Source of the DNA: Verrucomicrobiota bacterium
Lineage (GTDB): Bacteria; Verrucomicrobiota; Verrucomicrobiia; Opitutales; UBA2995
Assembly: GCA_027622555.1 (NCBI GenBank)
Contig: JAQBYJ010000044.1
Span: 1 to 42,154, forward strand
Direction of reading: 5' to 3'
DNA length: 42,154 nt
The position numbers and the translations under genes are program-made. The notes under the pieces were generated by a model that was not told where the DNA came from, searched no databases, and was given only the letters and a program-made list of their open reading frames with translations. Numbering within the stretch: position 1 is the stretch's first letter; each line of letters opens with the position of its first letter. Positions 1 to 6,314 of the stretch are shown piece after piece.

Positions 1-115
1 TTCGTATCGCAAATACAACTGCAGGAGGTAGCTCGCTGCCGATTTCGAATGCTCAAACTTCCTATCAGTTACCGACCCCGCGGCAGAGACCACGGGGAAT
101 TACAAGTTAAAGAAG
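1..115. repeat. Dispersed palindromic repeat, family A (partial copy)
   Basis: The first ~110 bases are nearly identical to 38938-39045, and the last third also matches 35350-35395. The copy holds a hairpin at 76-97 with arms CCCCGCGG and CCACGGGG around the loop CAGAGA. In the complete copy near 38.9 kb the first part is one arm of a 22-base inverted repeat. Here the matching left arm would lie just outside the window, so this copy is cut by the window edge. No coding capacity is evident. Confidence 0.75.
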
Positions 116-153
116 AGTCCGGCAAGATCGAGTTAATGGTGGGAAACACCTTC

Positions 154-330
154 TTACTTGTTGACCAAGTCGATTAACCCGACGCTTGCCAGACCCGAAA
201 ATACCAACAGGAAGAATCCACTTACTATGTAGGGATCATCGAAAGCACTAATGCCTTCAGGACTTGAAAAGCCCATTCCGAATAAAGAAAAGGAGGTTAC
301 CAGGATGATAGATAATATAATTTTTGTCAT
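154..330 (-). CDS. Small two-segment membrane protein (58 aa)
   Basis: This 58-codon frame begins at an ATG at 330 and ends with TAA at 154-156. The product starts MTKIILSIILVTSF, a short basic N-terminus followed by a hydrophobic segment (residues 3-18). A polar stretch with SSPEG and FDDPY follows, then a second hydrophobic segment (residues 35-54) ending GLIDLVNK. The pattern resembles a small inner-membrane protein with two helices, or a signal peptide plus one helix. An in-frame TAA lies shortly upstream, so the start is well bounded, although no clear Shine-Dalgarno is visible. I do not recognise the family. Coding is inferred from the composition and hydrophobic periodicity; function is unknown. 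Confidence 0.6.
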   Translation of the reverse strand: MTKIILSIILVTSFSLFGMGFSSPEGISAFDDPYIVSGFFLLVFSGLASVGLIDLVNK

Positions 331-469
331 TGTATGTATTGGTTTAAATTATGACTTAAAAACACAGGTCATGTTTTCAAAGTCGCAAAAAGGTAGGTAT
401 TTTTTTTTTAAACTGCCTTGTTCGAAAATGAATTGATCTGCTGTGCGCAGCTTAGGACAATGATCGACC

Positions 470-886
470 ATGGACTCCACAGAACTGCGAGAGGCTCTAT
501 TGAACTTTGCTGGCGTAACCGAAGAAGAACCCTTCGGACCAGACGTCATTGTTTATAAAGTTCTCGGTAAGATGTACGCCCTATGTGCCTACGAAAAGCC
601 GCTCACTGTTAACCTCAAATGCGAACCCGACTATGCACTCGAGTTACGCAACCAATTCGAAGCGGTCAATCCAGGTTTTCACATGAATAAAAAACACTGG
701 AACACCGTCACTATAGATGGGAGTATTTCCAATGAAACCGTCATGGAATTGATCCAACATTCATACAAGCAAGTCGTAAAGGGGATGTCCAAAAAATATC
801 AGGCGAAAGTAAAAGAGATGTCCAAGAAAACGGACAAATCCAATCAGAGTTGGCGTGATGAGTTTTTGCGTGATATCTCGGAATAA
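470..886 (+). CDS. YjbR/MmcQ-like protein
   Basis: The 138-residue product matches the YjbR/MmcQ family, small cytoplasmic proteins with a CyaY-like fold often annotated as DNA-binding. Visible family features are the N-terminal LREALLNFAGVTEEEPFG segment, the VYKVLGKMYAL strand pair, a central LKCEP and the NKKHWNTVTIDG segment near residues 73-85, where a tryptophan follows a lysine pair. The usual length is 110-130 residues; this one has an extra basic tail (KKYQAKVKEMSKKTDK). The start at 470 is the first ATG in frame and matches the family N-terminus. It stands alone, with the next gene 69 bases downstream on the same strand. The biochemical role of the family is not settled. Confidence 0.82.
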   Translation: MDSTELREALLNFAGVTEEEPFGPDVIVYKVLGKMYALCAYEKPLTVNLKCEPDYALELRNQFEAVNPGFHMNKKHWNTVTIDGSISNETVMELIQHSYKQVVKGMSKKYQAKVKEMSKKTDKSNQSWRDEFLRDISE

Positions 887-955
887 TTCATTGACTATTC
901 GAAGCTGAAAGAATCTCCCTATTCACTCTCCATTTCTATCTAAACTCCGCAAAAC

Positions 956-1486
956 ATGATCGAAACCCGAAAGACGCAGGACGGTAAGCTTTCAATTATC
1001 GCCCGCATCGGCGTTAAGTACATTCCATTTGAATTGAACGACATTGGTCAGGAATGGGTGAGACAACAACCTAACGAAGATGCCATTTCTCCCGTTGACC
1101 TGGTTGGCATGGTATTGGGTGGACAAGCACAGGCGGCCAGTACTTCGTCCCATGCACGTTTTCTCAAGCGGATAGATGAAGAAGATCAAATGCCGCTCGA
1201 TTTGGATTTCACCCAATCATTTCTGAGCTGCGAGAATACCGGTCAGAAAAACAATCTGCTTTTGTGTGTGATAAATCATGGGAAGGAGCTCGACTTGAAA
1301 CTCCTTTCCGAAACGGCTGCTTCTCTTTTCCCTGTTGAAAAAAGTATACCCATAGAGGAACTTTCACTTCAGCAGTTAAAACAGATCTTAGATGAAGGGA
1401 ACTTCAGTCAATCCCACCCCACGGTTAAACGACTTAAACACTGGTTCGCCGGAAGAATGGATCTTTGGGGCCTAGCCTATGGTTAA
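956..1486 (+). CDS. Conserved-looking hypothetical protein (176 aa)
   Basis: This 176-residue frame has good coding character but no family I can name. There is no signal peptide or membrane segment, so it is probably cytoplasmic. The N-terminal part (MIETRKTQDGKLSIIARIGV) looks like a beta hairpin, the middle (residues 45-75) is Gln/Ala/Ser rich, and the C-terminal third carries an amphipathic helix followed by KRLKHWFAGRMDLWGLAYG. It follows the YjbR-like gene on the same strand with a 69-base gap and converges on the S4-domain gene (36-base gap). The start ATG at 956 is the only good candidate. No functional call is made. Confidence 0.6.
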   Translation: MIETRKTQDGKLSIIARIGVKYIPFELNDIGQEWVRQQPNEDAISPVDLVGMVLGGQAQAASTSSHARFLKRIDEEDQMPLDLDFTQSFLSCENTGQKNNLLLCVINHGKELDLKLLSETAASLFPVEKSIPIEELSLQQLKQILDEGNFSQSHPTVKRLKHWFAGRMDLWGLAYG

Positions 1487-1522
1487 GAAAGCAGGAGCAA
1501 TTTAACCTGTCATTTCCCTTTC

Positions 1523-1942
1523 CTACTCCTCTTCCTCAACTATCCAGTCCTCTAACCATTTCTCCAATTCACGGCGGTCTTTTTTGGTTGGGCGACCCGC
1601 TCCTCTATCACGTTCGATAATAGACTGGGCCAGAGTACGGTTCTTGAGTTTTTCGTATTCAGATTCTGGAGTTAGATCCGTATAATGTTTGATTGCCAAA
1701 GGAGCACCCACTCGCTTGGAAAGCAAAGCGTCTACTTTTAAAGTGCGTTTTAGATGAGGGTATTCGACCGTCACTTCATCTCCAACCCGAACGGGAGATG
1801 CCGGCTTAATGACTTGGCTATTTATTCTGACATGGGATGCCTTACACGCCGTCGTTGACTTTGACCGGGTCCTAAACGCACGGATACACCAAAGCCATTT
1901 ATCAATACGGATGGATTCATGGATAGAAGTGTTAGTCATCAC
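1523..1942 (-). CDS. hslR: S4-domain RNA-binding protein, Hsp15-like
   Basis: The 139-residue protein opens with an S4 RNA-binding domain (about residues 10-75). It shows the Hsp15-type signature IRIDKWLWCIRAFRTRS, then VRINSQVIKPASPVRVGDEVTV. Hsp15 in proteobacteria binds free 50S subunits carrying a nascent chain and helps recycle stalled ribosomes; equivalence here is inferred from sequence family only. The C-terminal part is charged (RDRGAGRPTKKDRRELEKW) and ends in an acidic tail. The ATG at 1942 lies 8 bases after the lplA stop, so the two genes probably share a transcript, with lplA first. A second ATG one codon later could also serve. Confidence 0.85.
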   Translation of the reverse strand: MMTNTSIHESIRIDKWLWCIRAFRTRSKSTTACKASHVRINSQVIKPASPVRVGDEVTVEYPHLKRTLKVDALLSKRVGAPLAIKHYTDLTPESEYEKLKNRTLAQSIIERDRGAGRPTKKDRRELEKWLEDWIVEEEE

Positions 1943-1950
1943 GATTAATA

Positions 1951-2883
1951 CTAAAGAATTAAACTACCGATATCCGGGCTGATTTTATCGATTCCATTCT
2001 TTTTAAAAGTCTCTTCCACAAAAGGCTCACCAATCAAACCTTCAAAATCAATCGGAGCGAGTTCGGCAACAGCTTCTGTCACACAACTTCGAATGATTCC
2101 TTTATTTATTTTGAGAACAAGATTCCCGCCTGAAATCGGTAAACGAAATTCAAAGGGTGGCGTCCTGGCGATATTCCATTCCCAGCTACTGAATTGCTCT
2201 TTCACCGACTCCTGGACGTGTTTCTCAGCTTCATCCGGTATTCCAGAAACCGCAGAACGCCCAAAAGTGCTAAGGAAGAAATCAACCAACTTTGCTTGAA
2301 ATGCTTCATCCGTATCTGCTCCATCCAAATGTTTCGAAATGGTTGTAACCGGGCTCCGATGAGAGGCTATCCCTCGTCCTTCAACTAATCCAGGAACGGG
2401 ATCTATTGAAGATTCCAGAGCATCCAAATCGCTGGAGTAAAGTAAGGTTGCATGCTGAAGAAAGCGATGCTGCTTCAACGCCTGAGCTGATCCGGAAATT
2501 TTCTGTCCAACCAATTCCAAACCATTTCTACCATCTCGTTCCGCCACCAAACCCAAAGATTTCAGAAATTCAATCACGGGCTCCGTCCAGCGCTCATAAA
2601 GATTATCAGCTATACCCATTCTCTTGCCAAAGAACGCCGTGTTGATGTTCCCCAGATCATGATAAACCGTCCCACCTCCACTAATCCGTCGAAGCACCCG
2701 TAATGACTCACTTTTACAAAACCCGACATTCACCTCACGGTAGGGGTTCTGATTCTTCCCAATTACCACACAAGGCGCATTCCGATAAACCAGGCACCCT
2801 TCCCCCTCATACTTATTGAGAAAAAATGATTCCAATCCCATATTGACCATCGGCTCAGTCACCGAACTAACGAAAACTTCCAT
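1951..2883 (-). CDS. lplA: Lipoate-protein ligase A family protein
   Basis: Lipoate-protein ligase attaches free lipoate, via lipoyl-AMP, to the lysine of E2 subunits and GcvH in the cytoplasm. The diagnostic motif RRISGGGTVYHD lies near residues 65-76, and the lysine expected to contact lipoyl-AMP is in GQKISGSAQ near residue 128. The C-terminal ~90 residues (FEFRLPISGGNLVLKI) correspond to the accessory domain. Length, ~310 residues, is normal for LplA (about 330). I chose the ATG at 2883 (MEVFVSS) over the one at 2892 because it fits the family N-terminus. It leads a two-gene unit with the S4-domain gene and is followed upstream by repeat-rich DNA. Confidence 0.88.
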   Translation of the reverse strand: MEVFVSSVTEPMVNMGLESFFLNKYEGEGCLVYRNAPCVVIGKNQNPYREVNVGFCKSESLRVLRRISGGGTVYHDLGNINTAFFGKRMGIADNLYERWTEPVIEFLKSLGLVAERDGRNGLELVGQKISGSAQALKQHRFLQHATLLYSSDLDALESSIDPVPGLVEGRGIASHRSPVTTISKHLDGADTDEAFQAKLVDFFLSTFGRSAVSGIPDEAEKHVQESVKEQFSSWEWNIARTPPFEFRLPISGGNLVLKINKGIIRSCVTEAVAELAPIDFEGLIGEPFVEETFKKNGIDKISPDIGSLIL

Positions 2884-2947
2884 TCCTCCCAATTCGAGGC
2901 GACCCCCTCTCCAATATCAAGGCCCAATTCTTGGGGTGGCTTCCGAC

Positions 2948-2999
2948 TGTAGGTGGTTTCGCCACTAGGTTTCGCGTTACAACGATCTCGGACCCTACA
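2948..2999. repeat. Short element with TGTAGG/CCTACA ends, family C
   Basis: This ~52-base sequence begins TGTAGG and ends CCTACA, giving 6-base terminal inverted repeats. It contains an internal hairpin of GTGG and CCAC around TTTCG. It sits directly before a family B element whose left end is also a TAGGG-type sequence. Only one copy is in the window, so repeat status is inferred from structure and from its company. Confidence 0.4.
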
Positions 3000-3003
3000 T
3001 CTG

Positions 3004-3138
3004 AATTTTATAACTAAGGTAGGGCTGTTTTGCCAAAACCGCCGATTCCAAAACGGCTAGCTTCTGCTACGCTCATCCGAGCTTCGCCGGACAAGTCGGC
3101 GACGAACCCAGAGAAGTTATAAACGAAGCTGGGTTGAA
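3004..3138. repeat. MITE-like repeat, family B, copy 1
   Basis: About 135 bases match 41750-41897 closely. The best-conserved core, around 3079-3103, differs by one base (AGCTTCGCCGGACA then GTCGGCGAC). The left end (TAACTAAGGTAGGGC) resembles the other copy, and the hairpin next to it corresponds to GGCGGTTT/AAACCGCC there. The right end lacks the clean GCCCTACC terminus seen in copy 2, so this copy is degenerate. No transposase is present in the window; if mobile, it would need one supplied elsewhere. Confidence 0.7.
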
Positions 3139-3301
3139 AGGTTGGGAAATTGATAGAATTTTATTCCATAAATCACTCTTCATGGTTGCGATCCCGGCAA
3201 AGGGAGATAGCATTTATAGTGGTCTTGAAGAGTGGCCCTTAATTGGGCTGGGAGAGGCTTGAATGATTGCTGATTGGAGAGTCGCAACCAACATATTAAG
3301 T

Positions 3302-3333
3302 CCCCCAGTAATCTTAGGAGAGATTGCTGGGGG
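3302..3333 (+). terminator. Strong hairpin, terminator-like
   Basis: The arms CCCCCAGTAATCT and AGATTGCTGGGGG pair over 13 positions with a single T-G mismatch around a 6-base loop. The downstream sequence GCATTTCTTT is only weakly T-rich. It follows a possible gene remnant ending at 3262, so it may be a terminator left from a lost gene, or part of a repeat. Confidence 0.4.
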
Positions 3334-3427
3334 CATTTCTTTGCGAAGGTCTTGAACCCGCATAGAAATAACCAGGCTGCATAAAAGATTGAGGAAGAAT
3401 CTGCTAGAACTTGTATGTGTCGGGACG

Positions 3428-3570
3428 TCCTCCCTCGGTACCCTGTGGTTGTTGTTCGCTTCGCTGTCGCCGCTTCGCGACTCGGTACTGCCACAGGGTT
3501 ATAATTGCACTTTTGATCTTCACGAGCTTTGCGAGTACCGAGGATTTATCCGACAGCGAAGCGAACAACA
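3428..3570. repeat. Nested inverted repeat structure
   Basis: A perfect 20-base inverted repeat pairs 3450-3469 with 3551-3570. Outside and inside it are further pairings: CCCTGTGG at 3441-3448 with CCACAGGG at 3491-3498, and TCCTCCCTCGGTAC (3428-3440) with GTACCGAGGA (3535-3544). The arms are GCTTCG-rich. The combination could form a large cruciform or RNA fold, and resembles a REP/BIME-type unit. No open frame of interest is inside. Confidence 0.65.
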
Positions 3571-3776
3571 GGCCTGACATCGCCTAGCGGTCCTGGCCGA
3601 AGGATAGGACAGGAAGCCTGTTGATACCCCTTGGTCTTGCCACGGGGTAAGGCTTGGTCGATGTCGCCCTGTGGACTTCGGTACTGAGCGTGGCGATTTC
3701 ATTTTCATCTCCGCGTGACACTATTCTGCGCGAAACGGAGCATGTAAGGATAGAAACATCTAATCGCATCCTTATC

Positions 3777-3875
3777 ATGAAATATCATCCTATAGTTAGA
3801 ATCTTTGTCGTCATGTTTTTCACCGCCGCTGCGGTCCTAATGGCAACCGGTGAATGGCTGGACCTTTTTCTCTGA
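3777..3875 (+). CDS. Possible small membrane peptide (32 aa)
   Basis: A short frame starting at the ATG at 3777 encodes a basic N-terminus (MKYHPIVRIF), then a hydrophobic run (VVMFFTAAAVLMATG), then EWLDLFL and TGA. This is the pattern of a single-pass small membrane protein. There is no good ribosome-binding site; the purine-rich AAGGATAG is about 22 bases upstream. The surroundings are decayed, so it could instead be a remnant of a longer gene. Coding status is uncertain and function unknown. Confidence 0.3.
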   Translation: MKYHPIVRIFVVMFFTAAAVLMATGEWLDLFL

Positions 3876-4220
3876 AGAAAACCAGTGCCAGGTGGCATTT
3901 CTGGCAATCCCAATGGAGAAAACAAAATCTCACTCTCGTTCCCATGTCACGCCGTAACTTTTGTGAAGGCCGGATCGTCCCACGTCCCTCGTCCCACGCC
4001 TCTCTCGTCCCTTGCCTCTCGTCCCCTTTGTCACGCCGGATGCCTTGCGGAGGCGGATCGCACCGCCCCAACTTCCCTCTTGATCCCCATCGGTTGCCCC
4101 TGTAGCTTGGGCGTGACTCAATCAACAGGCTTTAATCACTCACTTCTCCTGACACTTTCTCCCGCTAAACGCATGAGAATGTAGTCACATTCGTTTTCCA
4201 ATATTTCCATTCTTCAATAA

Positions 4221-4592
4221 ATGCTCCGCCTCTTCAGCTCCATCCGCAAGACCCTGATCAACGAAGGCAAAACCTCCCGCTATGTGCGGTATGCTGTTGG
4301 AGAATTTCTGCTGATCGTAGCGGGGATACTGGTGGCGCTGCAGATCAGCGACTGGCACGAAGCCGGGAAAACATCCGCTAAGGAAATAAAAATCTTAAAG
4401 TCTTTAAAGGCGGAGCTGGAAAGTGATCTGATTGCCTTGGACGGCATATCCCTTAGACACGAACGAATCGTGGACTCCGCAAACACCGTCATTCAACATA
4501 TAGAAGAGGATTCGCCCTACGACGAATCGTTATCCGGACACTTTTTCATATCATCTGGTGGAACTTATCGCATGTATTCCTTCGACTGCCGC
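4221..4592 (+). pseudogene. DUF6090-like membrane protein, 3' truncated
   Basis: The first ~123 residues match the DUF6090 family, which I know mainly from Bacteroidota and relatives. They begin MLRLFSSIRKTLINEGKTSRY, followed by a single transmembrane helix (GEFLLIVAGILVALQI, residues 27-42) and the conserved SDWHEAGK-type turn. A periplasmic helical region follows (AKEIKILKSLKAELESDLIALD, residues 53-74). Family members are commonly 200-260 residues. Here homology-like sequence stops near TYRMYSFDC, where a G-rich tandem repeat starts. The frame then runs through repeat and through sequence antisense to another gene until a stop at 4757. I read it as truncated by a rearrangement at the repeat. 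The function of DUF6090 is unknown. Confidence 0.65.
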
Positions 4593-4671
4593 CTTGGGGG
4601 CAGGGGAGAAATGGGGTCATGGGGCAGGGGAGAAATGGCAGGGGAGAAATGGCAGGGGTATGACCCCCATC
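4593..4671. repeat. G-rich tandem repeat at a gene-fragment junction
   Basis: Units of GCAGGGGAGAAATG occur three times, with a fourth variant ending in TATGACC. The block is bounded by ATGGGGTCAT (4611-4620) and ATGACCCCCAT near its right end, so the ends form an inverted repeat. Two gene fragments abut it, one from each side on opposite strands, which suggests that the repeat marks a deletion or insertion point. Confidence 0.7.
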
Positions 4672-5100
4672 TCCCACACAAAGAAGGCCAAAGAAAAAGA
4701 TACTTGCAGGCCATGGAATCAGGCCGAAAGCCGTCAAGTAGTTCGCCAATATTGTGAGATAACCAAAAATCATTGCTGTGTTTTGACCTTTGGTCTTCTT
4801 CGCCTTATTAAGTAAGAAGCTTGTAACAGGATATAGATGAAGAGTCCCGTATATCCCATTTGATATTCGCCAGATCACAACTTCATTGTCCGTGAAATCA
4901 ATCAACAGGATCGGAACAAAACAACCCAACAAGACCACCAAGGTCGGCGCAACCATGGAGAGGATGCGAAGATACTCACTCTCGCCCAACTTCAACGACG
5001 ATCGTTCTCCGAATACCAAGACGATGCCGGTAAATCCAACTAAAGTAATAGCGACTTGAGCGATGGTATGAAGTGTCCCGATCTGTTCCAAGGTTTCCAT
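4672..5100 (-). pseudogene. Multi-pass membrane protein, 3' truncated
   Basis: From the ATG at 5100 the frame encodes about 143 residues of clear membrane-protein character. Hydrophobic segments lie near residues 12-30 (AQVAITLVGFTGIVLVF), 47-68 (LSMVAPTLVVLLGCFVPILL), 78-95 and 107-140. Sequence quality then collapses into proline-rich residues (ISPLPFLPCPMTPFLPCP) translated from the tandem repeat, with a stop at 4546. The intact protein was probably around 160-180 residues. I do not recognise the family. The fragment faces the DUF6090-like fragment across the repeat, so both lost their 3' ends at the same junction. Expression of the N-terminal part remains possible. Confidence 0.55.
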
Positions 5101-5515
5101 TCAATATTAGAGTTCTTCGTGTCCTTCGTGGTTAACAATCAATCCTCCAACAAGGCATCAAACCGCGGATTCTCACGCCATGTCTCGCCATCTTGTCTCG
5201 CCGAAACTTACCTGAAGGCGGGTTAGAGGAGCCATTATCTGGACTGGGTGGAGTATCTTGATCCATGGGGTGAATGAGAAGATGGGTGAAGCCCATTTAT
5301 TTACATGCAATAAGCTGCTGGGACTCAAGACTGGATTATTGGGAGCTGGGTGATTGCGGAAGTCCTTTTATCCGAAAAAATCTGACCGCTTTGATTAATA
5401 CCAATACCAACGGCGGTCTAGACAGTCGATCCACACCCCCATCGCTCAATGTGGATAACAATAACCGTACATAAAAAAGCCCCCACTTTTTGGTAGAGAC
5501 CCCGTTGATTATTAA
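5101..5515. other. Gap with no convincing gene
   Basis: About 415 bases. The left part contains TTCTTCGTGTCCTTCGTGG, a type of GTGTCC/CGTGG repeat often seen between genes of environmental bacteria, and two TCTCGCC units near 5184 and 5196. A 66-codon frame at 5274-5474 lacks protein-like composition. The right end holds a weak terminator for tRNA-Arg. Confidence 0.5.
5474..5491 (-). terminator. Possible terminator after tRNA-Arg
   Basis: On the minus strand the sequence reads AAAAAG-TGGGGG-CTTTTTT, a short stem with a T run, 25 bases beyond the tRNA 3' end. The stem is A/T-rich, so stability is low. Confidence 0.3.
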
Positions 5516-5591
5516 TGGTACGGGTGGCAGGAATCGAACCTGCGACCTACGGTTTAGAAAACCGCAGCTCTATCCTCTGAGCTACACCCGC
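5516..5591 (-). tRNA. tRNA-Arg (anticodon TCT)
   Basis: On the minus strand the cloverleaf starts GCGGGTG (acceptor), with D-arm TAGCTCAGAGGATAGAGC. The anticodon stem GCGGT/ACCGT surrounds loop TTTCTAA, giving anticodon TCT for AGA codons. The T-arm reads GCAGGTTCGATTCCTGC and the acceptor closes with CACCCGT. The discriminator is A and CCA is encoded (5516-5518). Partial copies of its 5' half lie just upstream of the gene. Confidence 0.95.
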
Positions 5592-5644
5592 ATAATAGAA
5601 ATCAGGGGAAAATAGAAAGTCGCATCGGTAGGTCAACTTAGTAT

Positions 5645-5793
5645 TTGAGCAACTGTTTTGAAAACCGCAGTGAGGACTGTCGGCTAAAGCCTCGAATCTA
5701 TCCTCTGAGCTACACCCGCATCATAAAAGGATGGAAATGTAGGATTGGACCAAGAGGCGTCAATGTTTGATTGAGCAACTGTTTTGAAAACCG
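5645..5793. repeat. 23-base direct repeats next to the tRNA
   Basis: The same 23 bases, starting TTGAGCAACTG and ending GAAAACCG, occur at 5645-5667 and 5771-5793. The GAAAACCG end is the anticodon-arm sequence of tRNA-Arg, so each repeat carries a piece of the tRNA. This looks like traces of repeated insertion, excision or duplication at the tRNA locus. Confidence 0.65.
5660..5721 (-). pseudogene. Degenerate partial tRNA-Arg copy
   Basis: Bases 5697-5721 repeat the 5' part of tRNA-Arg exactly (25 bases through the D-arm and acceptor strand, ending CACCCGCAT on the plus strand). Bases 5660-5670 repeat its anticodon arm (GAAAACCGCAG). Between them lies an unrelated insert of about 26 bases, and the T-arm and 3' acceptor are missing. 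It cannot fold as a functional tRNA. Confidence 0.7.
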
Positions 5794-5862
5794 AAATGAT
5801 ACATGCAACCTATAGGCCCGCTACTTTCCTCTTAGGTGGGCCTGCATTAACAAGGCCGAGAG

Positions 5863-5918
5863 GAACAGAATAGAACAGAATAGGGTCGATGTTCAGAACA
5901 GAATAGGGTCGATGTTCA
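5863..5918. repeat. Tandem 23-base repeat
   Basis: Two exact copies of a 23-base unit (GAACAGAATAGGGTCGAT plus GTTCA) lie at 5873-5895 and 5896-5918. A 10-base partial copy precedes them at 5863-5872. The unit starts GAAC and ends GTTC, so each copy has a 4-base palindromic border. Confidence 0.75.
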
Positions 5919-6314
5919 TATTTCATATTTACTAGGGATTAACCGGTTGACTCCGATGAATCCACCGCCCCCGGGATAGACTTTGGCATTAACCTGTTAA
6001 CGCGCTCCAGCGCGTTTCAGTCGGCCCGATGAGCCTCTACCAGCAAAAATCTGTCATCCAACAGCTGATGTTCTCGAGCACATGCCTGAAAGCTGCGTCC
6101 ACTCTTGGCTTCGGTCTATTGACCAACATCAAAAAAGCCCGAAAACAAAGGAGAATTCGCGGTGCCCCAGGCATTATCATAAAAATAGGCTTCCCGTTTT
6201 ACTTTTGGAATAAGCTGTAACCTTGACGATGGCAGTAAATTGTGCGGATATGATCCCTGCAGGCCTTGCTTGCACAAAGCGAGCATATCAGTTCCAATAA
6301 CCCGTTGGTTTCTA
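5919..6314. other. Gap before DUF1549 gene
   Basis: About 400 bases with no convincing gene. A palindrome ACGCGCTCCAGCGCGT lies near 6000-6015, and a 63-codon frame at 6029-6220 lacks protein-like composition. The promoter of the DUF1549/DUF1501 operon should be here, but no clear -35/-10 pair stands out. Confidence 0.45.

Larger units (their letters stand above)
3139..4220. other. Gene-poor, repeat-rich stretch
   Basis: About 1.1 kb with no convincing long gene. A frame ending in TGA at 3260-3262 (MVAIPAKGDSIYSGLEEWPL) may be a gene remnant but cannot be assigned. The rest holds the hairpin at 3302-3333, the large inverted repeat at 3428-3570, a further hairpin near 3626-3650 (TACCCC and GGGGTA ends), a possible 32-residue membrane peptide at 3777-3875, and a pyrimidine-rich run of CGTCCC/CTCGTCCC units at about 3977-4032. 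The overlapping frames here have no protein-like composition. Confidence 0.6.

Noticed and set aside
251-436. Plus-strand frame with a strong AAGGAGG Shine-Dalgarno-like site before an ATG at 305
   Set aside because: Overlaps a minus-strand frame with clear membrane-protein character; the AAGGAGG is the complement of CCTCCTT codons there, and the plus-strand product has no protein-like composition.
3180-3494. 104-codon minus-strand frame
   Set aside because: Rich in Arg, Ser and Cys with no pattern, overlaps a strong hairpin and inverted repeats; not supported as a gene.
3820-4125. Several overlapping frames across CGTCCC-rich DNA
   Set aside because: Low-complexity translation in all frames; no ribosome-binding site or family match.
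5274-5474. 66-codon plus-strand frame before tRNA-Arg
   Set aside because: Composition not protein-like and no ribosome-binding site; sits in a decayed gap.
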